Positions 49,480 to 58,771 of a DNA stretch of 64,000 bases are shown one piece after another. The stretch is taken from the NCBI RefSeq assembly GCF_040096075.1, contig NZ_JBBMFJ010000014.1:19483-83482 (forward strand), in the 5' to 3' direction. The position numbers and the translations under genes are program-made. Below the pieces are notes generated by a model, which had not been told where the DNA came from, did no database searches, and worked only from the letters and a program-made list of their open reading frames with translations. This stretch comes from Brotaphodocola faecis. Lineage in GTDB: Bacteria > Bacillota > Clostridia > Lachnospirales > Lachnospiraceae. Each line of letters starts with the position of its first letter. The stretch's first letter is position 1.

Positions 49480-50421
49480 TTACTCAGCAGTTTTTCCATC
49501 CTGGGATTTTGCGATCTCAGCCACGGAAGTGACCAAACCTGCCATGCCCTGAATGTCGGACGGGATGATGATCTTGGTGGCCTTGCCGTCTGCTGCTGCC
49601 GCGAATGCCTCCAGGCTCTTAAGCCGGAGTACGGCTGCGTCTGCTCCTGCTTCCTTTAAGAAGCGGATACCATCTGCCTTTGCCTGCTGTACCTTTAAGA
49701 TTGCCTCAGCCTCACCTTCTGCCTCACGGATCCGGCGCTCCTTCTCTGCCTCTGCGTGAAGGATGGCTGCCTGTTTGTCTGCCTCTGCGTCCAGGATTGC
49801 GGATTCCTTCTTACCTTCCGCAACCAGGATCGTGGATTTCTTCTCACCTTCCGCACGGAGAATGGCTTCACGGCGCTCACGCTCTGCCTTCATCTGCTTC
49901 TCCATGGCATCCTGAATGGCTGCCGGTGGGATGATGTTCTTTAATTCTACACGGTTTACCTTAATGCCCCACGGATCGGTTGCCACATCCAGGGACGCGC
50001 GCATCTTGGTGTTGATGGTCTCGCGGGAGGTTAAGGTCTGGTCTAACTCCAGGTCACCGATGATGTTTCTCAAGGTGGTGGCGGTCAGGTTCTCAATGGC
50101 CATGATCGGGTTTACCACGCCGTATGCGTAAAGCTTCGGATCTGTGATCTGGAAAAATACTACGGTATCGATCCGCATGGTTACGTTATCCTTGGTGATA
50201 ACCGGCTGCGGATCAAAGTCCACAACCTGCTCTTTTAAGCTGACTTTCTTTGCCACGCGGTCCACAAACGGGACCAGGAAATGTACGCCTACGGACCAGG
50301 TATCCAGATACGCGCCAAGGCGTTCTACAACCAGCGCCTGAGCCTGCGGCACAATGCGGATACAGGATGCCAGCAGTGCTAAGATTACGATCAGTAACGG
50401 AAAAATAAACAGAAAACCCAT
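49480..50421 (-). CDS. SPFH/band-7 protein, QmcA/YbbK type
   Basis: A 313-residue stomatin-like protein with an N-terminal membrane anchor (residues 4-22), the band-7 domain (LVVERLGAYLDTWSVGVHFL) and a coiled coil of Glu/Ala/Lys repeats (EKKSTILVAEGKKESAILDA). It forms membrane microdomain scaffolds. Its partner NfeD is encoded directly upstream with overlapping TAATG, the usual pairing. The role in proteostasis or lipid domains is inferred from the family. Confidence 0.9.
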   Translation of the reverse strand: MGFLFIFPLLIVILALLASCIRIVPQAQALVVERLGAYLDTWSVGVHFLVPFVDRVAKKVSLKEQVVDFDPQPVITKDNVTMRIDTVVFFQITDPKLYAYGVVNPIMAIENLTATTLRNIIGDLELDQTLTSRETINTKMRASLDVATDPWGIKVNRVELKNIIPPAAIQDAMEKQMKAERERREAILRAEGEKKSTILVAEGKKESAILDAEADKQAAILHAEAEKERRIREAEGEAEAILKVQQAKADGIRFLKEAGADAAVLRLKSLEAFAAAADGKATKIIIPSDIQGMAGLVTSVAEIAKSQDGKTAE

Positions 50422-50861
50422 TATGCTTCCTCCTTTTCATCACTCACAATCAGTTTCACACCCTGGATCTCGCGGATCCAGACTCTGGTTCCCTCTGGAT
50501 AAACCGCATCCTCTTTTTCTGAGCGTGCGGTCCACTCCTGTCCCTGAACAGAAACCGTTCCGGTCTCTTTCTCATTGTTGACTTCGGCGGTTACCCGGGC
50601 ATCTTTGCCGATCAGGCTGTCTACATTCGTCTTAACCGTAGAAGTGTTAATGTATCTGACCGCCAGCGGACGGGTCAGGAACAGTAAAATGAAGGAAATC
50701 ACCACAAATACCAGCAGCTGAACCGGAACCGGCGCGCCAAAGATGGCTGCCACAAAGGCAAGCGCCGCGCCTCCCGCGAACCAGATGGTGGTCAGGGCTG
50801 TGGTCATGATTTCAATGCCCACCAGCACCACAAAGGCGATGAGCCAGTAAATTGCTGCCAT
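50421..50861 (-). CDS. NfeD-like membrane protein
   Basis: A 146-residue protein with three to four membrane helices and a C-terminal OB-fold (DSLIGKDARVTAEVNNEKET, VQGQEWTARS, GTRVWIREIQGVKLIV) typical of the short NfeD1b form. AAGGGGGAG precedes ATG 50861. It overlaps the QmcA-type gene by one base, and the two are expected to form a complex. Confidence 0.9.
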   Translation of the reverse strand: MAAIYWLIAFVVLVGIEIMTTALTTIWFAGGAALAFVAAIFGAPVPVQLLVFVVISFILLFLTRPLAVRYINTSTVKTNVDSLIGKDARVTAEVNNEKETGTVSVQGQEWTARSEKEDAVYPEGTRVWIREIQGVKLIVSDEKEEA

Positions 50862-50873
50862 AACAACTCCCCC

Positions 50874-51674
50874 TTACTTTTGATTTCTGCGTTGTCTTGC
50901 CGCCTCAAACATGAGGACGGAGGACGCCACAGCGGCATTTAAGGATTCCACGCGGCCCTCCATGGGAATGCGGACGTAAGTATCTGCCATAGCCGCGGTC
51001 TCCTCGGTCAGGCCGTTTGCCTCATTGCCGATGAGAAATGCCGTATCCCCGGTGTAGTCCTCCAGGTCGTAGGCATTCTTTCCTTTTAAGTGAGCCGCAA
51101 ACAGACGGATCTTGCGCTGTTTCAGCTCTTTTAACGTTTCATGAAGGTTCTCCACATAGACAAATGGCATGCGGAGCACGGAACCCATGGTGGAACGGAT
51201 AACCTTGGGATTGTAGATGTCCGCGGTGTTCGCGTCCATAACCACACCGGTTACGCCGGCTCCCTCTCCCGCGCGCAGGATGGTTCCCAGATTGCCCGGA
51301 TCCTGAATGGTTTCAAGAACCATGAGAAGTGCCGGTTTCCCGGTTTTCTGACTGGCTCCTGCTACCTCATCCAGCGTGTAATGGTACTGTTTTACCAGTG
51401 CCAGGATTCCCTGCGGGGACTGGGTATCGGAAAGGCTCTTAAATACCTCATCCGTTACCAGCTCAATATGCTTCACGCTTTCCCGGAGCGCCTTACACTC
51501 TTTGGTTTTGCTAAAAGCTTCTGATATATAAAGGGTGTGAATGCGGTCCTTCGGGATTTCCGAACACATGCGGAGTCCCTCTGCCACGAACAGGTCCTCT
51601 TCCCGCCTGGTCTTTGCTTTTTTCACCAGGGCATTCACAAACTTTACCTGTTTATTGGTTGTACTGCTGATCAC
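50874..51674 (-). CDS. TrmH/SpoU family RNA 2'-O-methyltransferase
   Basis: A 266-residue SPOUT methyltransferase. The N-terminal substrate-binding part precedes VLETIQDPGNLGTILRAGEG, GNEANGLTEETAAMAD and IPMEGRVESLNAAVASSVLM, the three trefoil-knot motifs that bind SAM. Members methylate a ribose in tRNA or 23S rRNA; which target cannot be told. The start is GTG 51674 with AAGGAG. It stands 12 bp from nfeD. Confidence 0.9.
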   Translation of the reverse strand: MISSTTNKQVKFVNALVKKAKTRREEDLFVAEGLRMCSEIPKDRIHTLYISEAFSKTKECKALRESVKHIELVTDEVFKSLSDTQSPQGILALVKQYHYTLDEVAGASQKTGKPALLMVLETIQDPGNLGTILRAGEGAGVTGVVMDANTADIYNPKVIRSTMGSVLRMPFVYVENLHETLKELKQRKIRLFAAHLKGKNAYDLEDYTGDTAFLIGNEANGLTEETAAMADTYVRIPMEGRVESLNAAVASSVLMFEAARQRRNQK

Positions 51675-51768
51675 GTTTTATTTTCTCCTTTTCCGGCGTT
51701 ATGCTCTTTCATGGCATTTTGCCGGATTCTGTCATGACTGATTTTGATTTCTGCCAGTTTCTGTCATA

Positions 51769-53700
51769 CTACTGAATGCGCTCCAGATTCTCCATCCAGA
51801 TTCTTCTTGCGGCGTCACTCGGCATGCGCAGGTCTCCTCTTGGAGATACGGCCACGGAACCAACCTTCGGGCCGTCCGGCAGGCAGGAACGCTTGAACTG
51901 TTGGGCAAAGAACCGGCGGTAGAACACGTTCAGCCATTTGAAGATGGTCTCTCTGTCATATTCTCCCTCAAAGGCCTGCAGTGCCATCCGGTAAATTCTG
52001 GATGGCTTAAAGCCAAAGCGAAGCACGTAATAAAGGAAGAAATCGTGAAGCTCGTAAGGTCCCACCAGATCCTCGGTTTTCTGGGAAATGACTCCGTTCT
52101 CCGGCGGAAGCAGCTCCGGGCTTACCGGAGTATCCAGCACATCCAGAAGGACTGCCTTTAATTCTTCCTCGCCGCAGGCGTCTGCGTAATAGCGCACCAG
52201 ATGGCGCACCAGTGTCTTCGGCACGGAAACATTCACGCCATACATGGACATATGGTCACCGTTGTAGGTGGCCCAGCCAAGGGCCAGCTCGGACATATCA
52301 CCGGTTCCGATGACCATGCCGCCCACCTGGTTTGCAATATCCATTAAAATCTGGGTGCGCTCTCTGGCCTGTCCATTCTCGTAAGTCACATCGTGTACGG
52401 AAATATCGTGGCCGATGTCCTCAAAATGACGGGTTACCGATACCTTGATGTCAATCTCTTTTAAAGAAGCCCCCAGCTTTCTGGTCATCTGGCAGGCATT
52501 CTGATAGGTGCGGTCGGTGGTGCCAAAACATGGCATGGTGATGGCATGAATCTGGTTACGCGGAATGTTTAACATATCAAAGGCTCTCGCCGCAACCAGA
52601 AGGGCCAGCGTGGAGTCCAGACCGCCGGAAATACCAAGTACCACATGGCTACAGCCCGTATGCTCCAGACGCTTCTTTAAACCCATAGCCTGAATGGTGA
52701 AAATTTCCTCACAGCGGCGGCTTCGCTCCTGCTCGTTATGCGGAACGAAGGGACGGTTGTCGATATAGCGGAGAAGCTTTCCAGTCTCCTGCTGCTCCTT
52801 TTCCGAGGAAGCCAGGGAGAAACGAATGGTCTGATAACCGCTCCGGTCTGCTGCCGGGTATGTGGTGGTACGGCGGCGCTCCGCGTTTAAGCGTTCCAGA
52901 TCCAGATCGGCCATAACCGTCTCCGGGACGAACCGGCCGGATTCCGCCAGGCGGGTTCCATTCTCCGCAATGATATTGTGGCCGCTAAATACCAGATCCT
53001 GAGTAGATTCGCCCTCTCCGGCGTTGGCATATACATAACCGCAGATGAGTCTCGCGGACTGGCCGCAGATCAGCTCCCGGCGGTAGGAATCTTTTCCGAC
53101 CACCTCATCACTGGCAGAGCAGTTCACAATGACGGTGGCCCCGGCCAGCGCATGGCGGATGCTGGGCGGACACGGCACCCATACATCCTCACAGATCTCC
53201 GCAGCCACTGTAAGCTTTGGATTCTCCCTGCAGGAAAACAGCAGGTTGGTTCCCATAGGCACCTGAGTATCCTGCCAGTCTGTCATAACCGGTGTTTCCA
53301 TGCCCGGCGTGAAATGACGCAGCTCATAGAACTCAGAGTAGTTCGGCATATTGGTTTTTGTTACCAGGCCAAGCAGTTCTCCATCGCAGACGGCTGCTGC
53401 CACGTTGTAAAGCTTGCCCTCATGTTCCCAGGGAAGGCCGGCAAAAACCAGCATTTTCTTTCCTTTTGTGAACTCCACAAGGTTTTCCAGTTCTTCTCTG
53501 ACCTGCTCCAGCAAAACCTCCTGCAGAAACAGGTCATTGCAGGTATATCCGGAAAGGCACAGCTCCGGGAACACCAGAAGCTCCACGCCCTTCCTTTCGT
53601 ATTCTTCTATAATACTGCATACCACCTCACGGTTATGAACCGGATCTGCGACTTTAATCTTTGGTGTGGCTGCCGCTGCGCGGATAAAGCCATCTCTCAT
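51769..53700 (-). CDS. nadE: Glutamine-dependent NAD+ synthetase
   Basis: A 643-residue two-domain enzyme that makes NAD from deamido-NAD with glutamine nitrogen. The N-terminal nitrilase domain has the Glu-Lys-Cys triad in FPELCLSGYTC, VTKTNMPNY and AAEICEDVW. The C-terminal ATP pyrophosphatase has GISGGLDSTLALL and GTGDMSELALGWATYNGDHM. AGGAGG precedes ATG 53700. It is divergent from the Rrf2 gene. Confidence 0.96.
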   Translation of the reverse strand: MRDGFIRAAAATPKIKVADPVHNREVVCSIIEEYERKGVELLVFPELCLSGYTCNDLFLQEVLLEQVREELENLVEFTKGKKMLVFAGLPWEHEGKLYNVAAAVCDGELLGLVTKTNMPNYSEFYELRHFTPGMETPVMTDWQDTQVPMGTNLLFSCRENPKLTVAAEICEDVWVPCPPSIRHALAGATVIVNCSASDEVVGKDSYRRELICGQSARLICGYVYANAGEGESTQDLVFSGHNIIAENGTRLAESGRFVPETVMADLDLERLNAERRRTTTYPAADRSGYQTIRFSLASSEKEQQETGKLLRYIDNRPFVPHNEQERSRRCEEIFTIQAMGLKKRLEHTGCSHVVLGISGGLDSTLALLVAARAFDMLNIPRNQIHAITMPCFGTTDRTYQNACQMTRKLGASLKEIDIKVSVTRHFEDIGHDISVHDVTYENGQARERTQILMDIANQVGGMVIGTGDMSELALGWATYNGDHMSMYGVNVSVPKTLVRHLVRYYADACGEEELKAVLLDVLDTPVSPELLPPENGVISQKTEDLVGPYELHDFFLYYVLRFGFKPSRIYRMALQAFEGEYDRETIFKWLNVFYRRFFAQQFKRSCLPDGPKVGSVAVSPRGDLRMPSDAARRIWMENLERIQ

Positions 53701-53818
53701 ATCAGTTTCCTCCTGACGGAATGTATAGGTTGCAGTTCATGCCAAATCAGTGCATACTATTGCAGACAGTATAACATATCCTGCACCAAAAATAAAGCAT
53801 GAGAAACCCCCGTTTCCA

Positions 53819-53847
53819 TTTACATTCATGACTTTTTCCTGTACAAT
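53819..53847 (+). promoter_or_regulatory. Promoter of the Rrf2 regulator gene
   Basis: TTTACA, a 17-bp spacer and TACAAT, ending 21 bp before the start codon, with AGGAGGG in between. A short leader of about 15 nt follows. Confidence 0.68.
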
Positions 53848-53868
53848 GTCCTGTGAGGAGGGATAACC

Positions 53869-54300
53869 ATGAGAGTATCAACCAAAGGACGTTATGCACT
53901 GCGTATGATGATCGAATTTGGCCTGAATCCAGACCAGTGTACCAAGATCAGCCAGGTGGCCGCACGCCAGGGCATTTCCGATAAATATCTGGAACAGATC
54001 GTTTCACTTCTTCACAAAGCCGGCTACGTGCGGAGTATCCGCGGGGCTCAGGGCGGCTACATACTTACCAGAAAGCCGGAAGAATATACCGTTGGCATGA
54101 TCCTTCGCGCCGCCGAGGGAAGCCTCGCCCCGGTCTCCTGCCTGGACGAAGACATCAACCACTGTGAACATGCCGGCCGCTGCACCACACTGACCGTCTG
54201 GCAGAAATTAAAAGATGCCATCGATGACGTGGTAGATCACACCACACTGGCCGATCTCATTGAGGAACAGCGGAACATGCCAGACGCAAACCTGATGTAA
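53869..54300 (+). CDS. Rrf2 family transcriptional regulator
   Basis: A 143-residue winged-helix regulator. MRVSTKGRYALRMMIEFGLN is the Rrf2 N-terminus, followed by the helix-turn-helix QVAARQGISDKYLEQIVSLL and the wing GAQGGYILTRKPEE. Three Cys (CLDEDINHCEHAGRC, spacing 8 and 5) match the Fe-S ligands of IscR-like members, so it may sense Fe-S status or cysteine. No iscS/iscU follow; the gene has its own terminator. Confidence 0.92.
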   Translation: MRVSTKGRYALRMMIEFGLNPDQCTKISQVAARQGISDKYLEQIVSLLHKAGYVRSIRGAQGGYILTRKPEEYTVGMILRAAEGSLAPVSCLDEDINHCEHAGRCTTLTVWQKLKDAIDDVVDHTTLADLIEEQRNMPDANLM

Positions 54301-54325
54301 ATTGCATATTTATGCATGTTTTAAG

Positions 54326-54372
54326 ACAGGATATGCGCGGGAACACAGTTCCCACGCATATCCTGTTTTACT
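54326..54372. terminator. Terminator between the Rrf2 gene and the ABC permease gene
   Basis: ACAGGATATGCG and GGGAA pair with TTCCC and CGCATATCCTGT (one mismatch), followed by TTTTAC on the plus strand. It could serve the convergent permease gene in the other direction, though the minus side has CTTAAAAC. Confidence 0.78.
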
Positions 54373-54378
54373 ATTATG

Positions 54379-56637
54379 CTAATATCCCATCCTGTCTTTT
54401 ACGATCTGCGGAATTTCTCCTTTTCTGAAAAAGCTGTTGTAGGTATTCTCCACGCTGTCTTCCTCTTCTGCTTTTTCTGTTTTATCTGCCACCGTCACTT
54501 CTACGGTCAGATCCTCTTCCTCATACATCGGATCATAGTAGAGCATCCGCTCGTTGCGGGTCATGTCCCCCAGCGCCTTGATTTCTTCCAGATCCGTAAA
54601 CGTGATCTCCTGGTAGGAATCGGTCTTCGGCGCATAGCCGCGCACGGTCACGGAAATAATCTTATCGGAAAGCTCTTCCTTCTTCACGGAAACTCCATAC
54701 TGTTCCAGGAGCGCAATCGTCTTTGTGAAGGACGGATACACCGGGTAAAAATCCTGATCCCGAATATCTTCTCCGTAATAATAATAATCCCATCCATCTT
54801 TGTCTGTATTCTTCCGGTTCTCCCGGTTGTTCCACCATGCAATGGCCTTCTCATCTGTCTCCGTGGTGAAACGGATCAGTCCCATGGGCATTTCCTCTTT
54901 CATCTGATCCAGAGTCAAACCGGTAAATTCCTGCTGGTATGTTTTAAGCAGCTCACTGCGCTCCTCTGCCGTGAGATCTTTCAGGCTCCTGTCTCCAATG
55001 GAACGGCTCTGACGGTAACGGACATTGACCATTTCGCCTGCGTCCGCCGTAAGAATCGGATAGGAAGCCTTCTGAAACGCTTCATTTTTCCAGAGTTCCT
55101 TGATCAGCTCATAATTCTTTGTCATATTGATGGTGTAATTCCGGACTATCCTGCGCCCGCTCTTTAATGTATAGGAAATCGTTGCCATGGTATAGCGCGT
55201 ATTATCGCTTTCTCCATCCGGATCCTCCGTTACATCCGCTGCCTCATACGCAACTGCGGCTTCCCGGGCGCCAGACTGAGTCCATTCCGCCCTGCGCTTG
55301 CGGTTTTCTTCAATACCGGATGCCGCAAGATTCAGGATGGTATTCACATCCGTACACTGCATATGCTCCGCAATGTACACCTCTGAACTGGAAGACTCAT
55401 AAACATATGGTACATTCCGTCCATTTATCTCCTGATTTTCCAGCACGCTGCCATAGGAAACCCAGTTATTTAAATCGCTGATATCTGCTGTCGCGTACTC
55501 TACCTTCCCAGCAGACGGCAGGTAAGTGTCGTACCCAAATACATCAAACCGGAAAGAGAACAGAATCGCCAGGGCCGCAATGGTGCTGAAGGCGAGCTGC
55601 CCCTTATGGGAGAACAGTTTCCGGAAGTCAAAATGATAGATACTCTCAATCACACAGTGTGAGATCACGCTTCCACAGACAACACCAAATGCCATCCAGC
55701 CATTGGACTGCTGCAGGGACCAGAAGAAATCTCCTATTCCAAGACCTGCCACAACGGTGATCAGTATCCGGATAATGGGCTGGCTCACCGCAAAGGCCAT
55801 GGCCTTTCCCGCTGCCTCCGATGGACGCTTTTTGTAAAGAAAGACTGCTGCCGCCGCCAGGACCACCGAGGCGATCACTGCTGTCACAGCTGCCATAACA
55901 ACCGGTTTCTGATCCCCATAAAGAGATACTGTGTGGATATACTCCATCACCGGAGAAATCCGGATACAGTTTTCTAACAGTGAAGTCTGATCCGGATAAT
56001 AATAGGACAGAAAAAAACTGCCAAAAAAGGAATCGATCAGGCTGGCTGCCACCGGCATATAAAACATCAGCACCATGCTGCCAAAAAATCCAACTACAAG
56101 ATGACCGGTCATCATGGACGCGATCACCACAGTCGTGTAGCAGAGGATGTAGTAGATCATGTGCAGTACATAGGCGCTCACTGCCGTCTGGCAAAGAACA
56201 TCCGGGTTCACGCCGTTGGCTGCACACACGATCACGGACACAGCTAGAGCCAGGGCGTAGGGAATCGCCGGCATCAGAATGCCATCCACATAGTGGACCA
56301 GAAATAAGGTCTCACGGCGCACCGGAAGGCTATGGTAAAAATCTACGCGGTTTCTGGAAGTCAAATAATAGAAGCTGCTGAGTCCGCAGACCAGGGAAAC
56401 TGCCACAACGAAAAAGACTGCTACACCATTTTCAAAGGAGATCCAGTTTACAGCCTCTTGGGAAAACCATTTCAATGCTTCCGCAGCCGTGTTCCAGTCC
56501 CGGTACGCCTTTCCTGCCAGAAATGCCAGAAGAACCGGATAGGCAAAGAAACTGGATAACGCAATGAGGGCCGGCGCCCAGAGGCGGTTTTTCCAATCCT
56601 CCCGCATCAGCTTAAAATATAAGTTTTTTGACGTCAT
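54379..56637 (-). CDS. Large ABC transporter permease of the GntR-ABC operon
   Basis: A 752-residue membrane protein with an N-terminal cluster of about six hydrophobic segments (for example FFVVAVSLVCGLSSFYYL), two more near residue 300-350 and a long C-terminal extracellular part without known domain (YTMATISYTLKSGRR, LYYDPMYEEEDLTVEV). The NRVDFYHSLPVRRETLFLVH motif is seen in ABC-2 permeases of YtrA-type operons. It starts inside the ATPase gene. Bacitracin-like or cell-wall-stress roles are known for relatives; the substrate here is unknown. Confidence 0.8.
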   Translation of the reverse strand: MTSKNLYFKLMREDWKNRLWAPALIALSSFFAYPVLLAFLAGKAYRDWNTAAEALKWFSQEAVNWISFENGVAVFFVVAVSLVCGLSSFYYLTSRNRVDFYHSLPVRRETLFLVHYVDGILMPAIPYALALAVSVIVCAANGVNPDVLCQTAVSAYVLHMIYYILCYTTVVIASMMTGHLVVGFFGSMVLMFYMPVAASLIDSFFGSFFLSYYYPDQTSLLENCIRISPVMEYIHTVSLYGDQKPVVMAAVTAVIASVVLAAAAVFLYKKRPSEAAGKAMAFAVSQPIIRILITVVAGLGIGDFFWSLQQSNGWMAFGVVCGSVISHCVIESIYHFDFRKLFSHKGQLAFSTIAALAILFSFRFDVFGYDTYLPSAGKVEYATADISDLNNWVSYGSVLENQEINGRNVPYVYESSSSEVYIAEHMQCTDVNTILNLAASGIEENRKRRAEWTQSGAREAAVAYEAADVTEDPDGESDNTRYTMATISYTLKSGRRIVRNYTINMTKNYELIKELWKNEAFQKASYPILTADAGEMVNVRYRQSRSIGDRSLKDLTAEERSELLKTYQQEFTGLTLDQMKEEMPMGLIRFTTETDEKAIAWWNNRENRKNTDKDGWDYYYYGEDIRDQDFYPVYPSFTKTIALLEQYGVSVKKEELSDKIISVTVRGYAPKTDSYQEITFTDLEEIKALGDMTRNERMLYYDPMYEEEDLTVEVTVADKTEKAEEEDSVENTYNSFFRKGEIPQIVKDRMGY

Positions 56638-57511
56638 AACCGACTACCTCCGTTTCACTGATAAAGATTTCTTCTAAGGACAGCGGAATGGTCTCATAGA
56701 ACACCGGATCCGCCTGCTGCATCACAAATTCCACCTGGTTTAAATCGCCACGCACCGTCAGAGTCAGAAGCTTTCCGCGCCGCTCGGTCTTTAAAATGGT
56801 AAGCCCGGTAATATCTTCCGGCTGCATGCCATCTTTTAAGACACACTGGACCTTGTGGAGGTTCATCTTCATTTCGTCCAGATCACGGCTTAAGAGAATG
56901 CCGCCCTTATGCAGAAGGCCTACATGGTCGCAGATATCTTCCAGCTCCCGCAGGTTGTGGGAAGCAATGATGGGCGTGAGCTTCCGCTCTTCCATGTCGT
57001 TTGCGAAAATGCTCTTTACGGCCTGCCTCATAACCGGATCCAGGCCGTCAAAAGTCTCGTCACAGAACAGGTACTCCGTTCCGGCGCAGATGCCGCACAG
57101 GATGGAAACCTGCTTTTTCATACCCTTGGAAAAGGTATTGATCTTCCGGTTCTTCTGAAGTCCGAAGCTCTTTAACAGAGAATCAAACCGGTTTACGTCA
57201 AACTCCGGATAAACGATGCGGTAATAGTTCATCATATCCTGTGGTGTGGCATTGCCGAAGAAATACTGGTCATCGGAAATATAAAAGAATTTCCGCTTTG
57301 CCGCCTCGTTTTCGTATACATCCATGCCGTCTATGGTGATGCTTCCCTCGTCCGGCTTCAGCACGCCTGCCGCCATGCGCAGGAATGTACTTTTTCCGGC
57401 TCCGTTGGTTCCGATAAGCCCAAACACGTTTCCTTCCCGGATCTGGGCATTGATGTGGTCTACCGCGAGGATATCATCGAATTTTTTTGTGAGATTAGTT
57501 GCCTCTATCAT
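56612..57511 (-). CDS. ABC transporter ATPase of the GntR-ABC operon
   Basis: A 299-residue ATPase. Walker A is GTNGAGKST, the signature area reads FSKGMKKQVSILCGI (degenerate signature of YtrB-like exporters) and Walker B is YLFCDETFDGLDPVMR. The C-terminal 90 residues form an extra domain. The stop overlaps the permease start and its own start overlaps the GntR stop by ATGA, making a three-gene operon. Confidence 0.9.
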   Translation of the reverse strand: MIEATNLTKKFDDILAVDHINAQIREGNVFGLIGTNGAGKSTFLRMAAGVLKPDEGSITIDGMDVYENEAAKRKFFYISDDQYFFGNATPQDMMNYYRIVYPEFDVNRFDSLLKSFGLQKNRKINTFSKGMKKQVSILCGICAGTEYLFCDETFDGLDPVMRQAVKSIFANDMEERKLTPIIASHNLRELEDICDHVGLLHKGGILLSRDLDEMKMNLHKVQCVLKDGMQPEDITGLTILKTERRGKLLTLTVRGDLNQVEFVMQQADPVFYETIPLSLEEIFISETEVVGYDVKKLIF

Positions 57512-57882
57512 ACTGTTTCCTCTCCTCCAAACTGTTCCTCCGCCATGCGGACAAACTCTTTTTTATCCATGCCAAGACTCCTTGCCTCTGCCGCAAGACC
57601 GGCCACCTTGCCTTCCAGTTCCCGGCGTTTCTGCTCCCGGAGTCTGCTGATGCTGCCCACAAAGCTTCCCCTGCCCTTCACGGAATAGATAAATCCATTT
57701 CGTTCCAGCTCCGCATAGGCACGCTGTATGGTGTTGGGGTTGATGGACAGCTCCGTGGCCAGAGACCGGACAGAAGGCATCTGCGCATCCTCCTCCAGAA
57801 CACCAAGGATCATCAGTTCCTTTAACCGGTCTGCCACCTGTTCATAGATCGGGCGGCTGTCTTTATAGTCCAGATGAATCAT
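57508..57882 (-). CDS. GntR family regulator, YtrA subfamily
   Basis: A 124-residue repressor. The winged helix-turn-helix is at the N-terminus (RPIYEQVADRLKELMILGVL, QMPSVRSLATELSINPNTIQ, ELERNGFIYSVKGRGSFVG), and only a short dimerisation tail follows, as in the YtrA subfamily. It is first in its operon and is expected to bind the inverted repeat overlapping its promoter and so to control itself. Confidence 0.92.
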   Translation of the reverse strand: MIHLDYKDSRPIYEQVADRLKELMILGVLEEDAQMPSVRSLATELSINPNTIQRAYAELERNGFIYSVKGRGSFVGSISRLREQKRRELEGKVAGLAAEARSLGMDKKEFVRMAEEQFGGEETV

Positions 57883-57905
57883 TTCCCTGCTGTCTCTCCT
57901 TTCTG

Positions 57906-57938
57906 TATAAGTGTATTAATTATCTTAATACACTTATA
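57906..57938 (-). promoter_or_regulatory. Operator of the GntR-ABC operon
   Basis: ATAAGTGTATTAA (57907-57919) and its perfect complement (57925-57937) with a 5-bp centre; one more matching base extends each arm. It overlaps the -10 box and lies 24 bp before the GntR start. GntR-type proteins bind such sites. Confidence 0.82.
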
Positions 57939-57961
57939 TCATGTTCTTTTTGGAAATGCAA
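57933..57961 (-). promoter_or_regulatory. Promoter of the GntR-ABC operon
   Basis: TTGCAT (57961-57956), 17-bp spacer and TATAAG (57938-57933), with the operator covering the -10 box. Confidence 0.72.
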
Positions 57962-58051
57962 CCATATCTCACAAAATTTTCCATGTTTAAGATTTTCGTC
58001 AGAATTTCTCTCCTCCACCCGCTGCGCAGGAGCTGCAGCAATCAGGACCTT

Positions 58052-58078
58052 GTAACTGTTCAGTACCCTCACAGTTAC
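58052..58078 (+). repeat. 27-bp solo MITE with 8-bp target duplication
   Basis: GTAACTGT and ACAGTTAC ends around 11 bases, flanked by a perfect duplication AGGACCTT (58044-58051 and 58079-58086). It lies right after the stop codon of the gene at 58086. The duplication shows it arrived as an insertion and was not made by chance. Confidence 0.9.
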
Positions 58079-58085
58079 AGGACCT

Positions 58086-58706
58086 TCAGAATCCCGTGCG
58101 CACCAGATCCCGGTAAAGGGCCTGATCACAGCTTAAATCCACATAGCCTTCCCGGTCGGAAAACAGGCCCGGCTCAAACTTGCGTCCAAAATCCAGATCA
58201 TATACATAATAAGAAATTTCACTGCCCCGGTCCCGCATTAAAAGCTCCAGCAAGTGAATGATGAGATCCTGCGCGGGCGCAGAAATTTCCTCTCCGCTCT
58301 TTAAGGTCTCCAGAATGGTGACGAATTCGCTTTCATCTACCGGAGGTTCAAAGGCATCTGCCCGGCGGTAAACCGTTTCTGCCGCTTCCAGTCCGCAGTA
58401 AATGGTCATGGTATCACCGCAGATCACATAGCAGTAGCTTTCCGGCTCCAGCCAGAATGTGGCTGCTCCGGACAGAACCTCCCGCACCAGTTCCTCTTCT
58501 TTCTCCCCTTCACATCCCTCATACAGTCTGGCAAACCGCCGCGCAAAACAGAGAAACTCCTCGGCGGACCGCAAGCCTCCATAACGGAACGTATTTACAA
58601 TGTGCATGCCGCAGCCGCTCCGCACCGGACGCATATCGCAAAGGAACCTCCGTGTAACAAGCTTCTTTCCGCTTTCATCCACATAAACCATCCGTCCTTT
58701 ATCCAT
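58086..58706 (-). CDS. Conserved-looking hypothetical protein
   Basis: A 206-residue soluble protein, not recognised. It is acidic, without signal or membrane segments, and has alternating strand/helix character (HIVNTFRYGGLRSAEEFLCF, ATFWLEPESYCYVICGDTMT, SEISYYVYDLDFGRKFEPGL). Its codon use and ribosome site (AGGAGG upstream of ATG 58706) suggest a real gene. It follows the small helix-turn-helix gene by 65 bp and may be controlled by it. A 27-bp MITE is inserted just past the stop. Confidence 0.7.
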   Translation of the reverse strand: MDKGRMVYVDESGKKLVTRRFLCDMRPVRSGCGMHIVNTFRYGGLRSAEEFLCFARRFARLYEGCEGEKEEELVREVLSGAATFWLEPESYCYVICGDTMTIYCGLEAAETVYRRADAFEPPVDESEFVTILETLKSGEEISAPAQDLIIHLLELLMRDRGSEISYYVYDLDFGRKFEPGLFSDREGYVDLSCDQALYRDLVRTGF

Positions 58707-58771
58707 AAAAAAATCCTCCTGTCATTTCCATTTTGGTTATGACAAGAGGATAAAACAAACGTTCGGATTCG

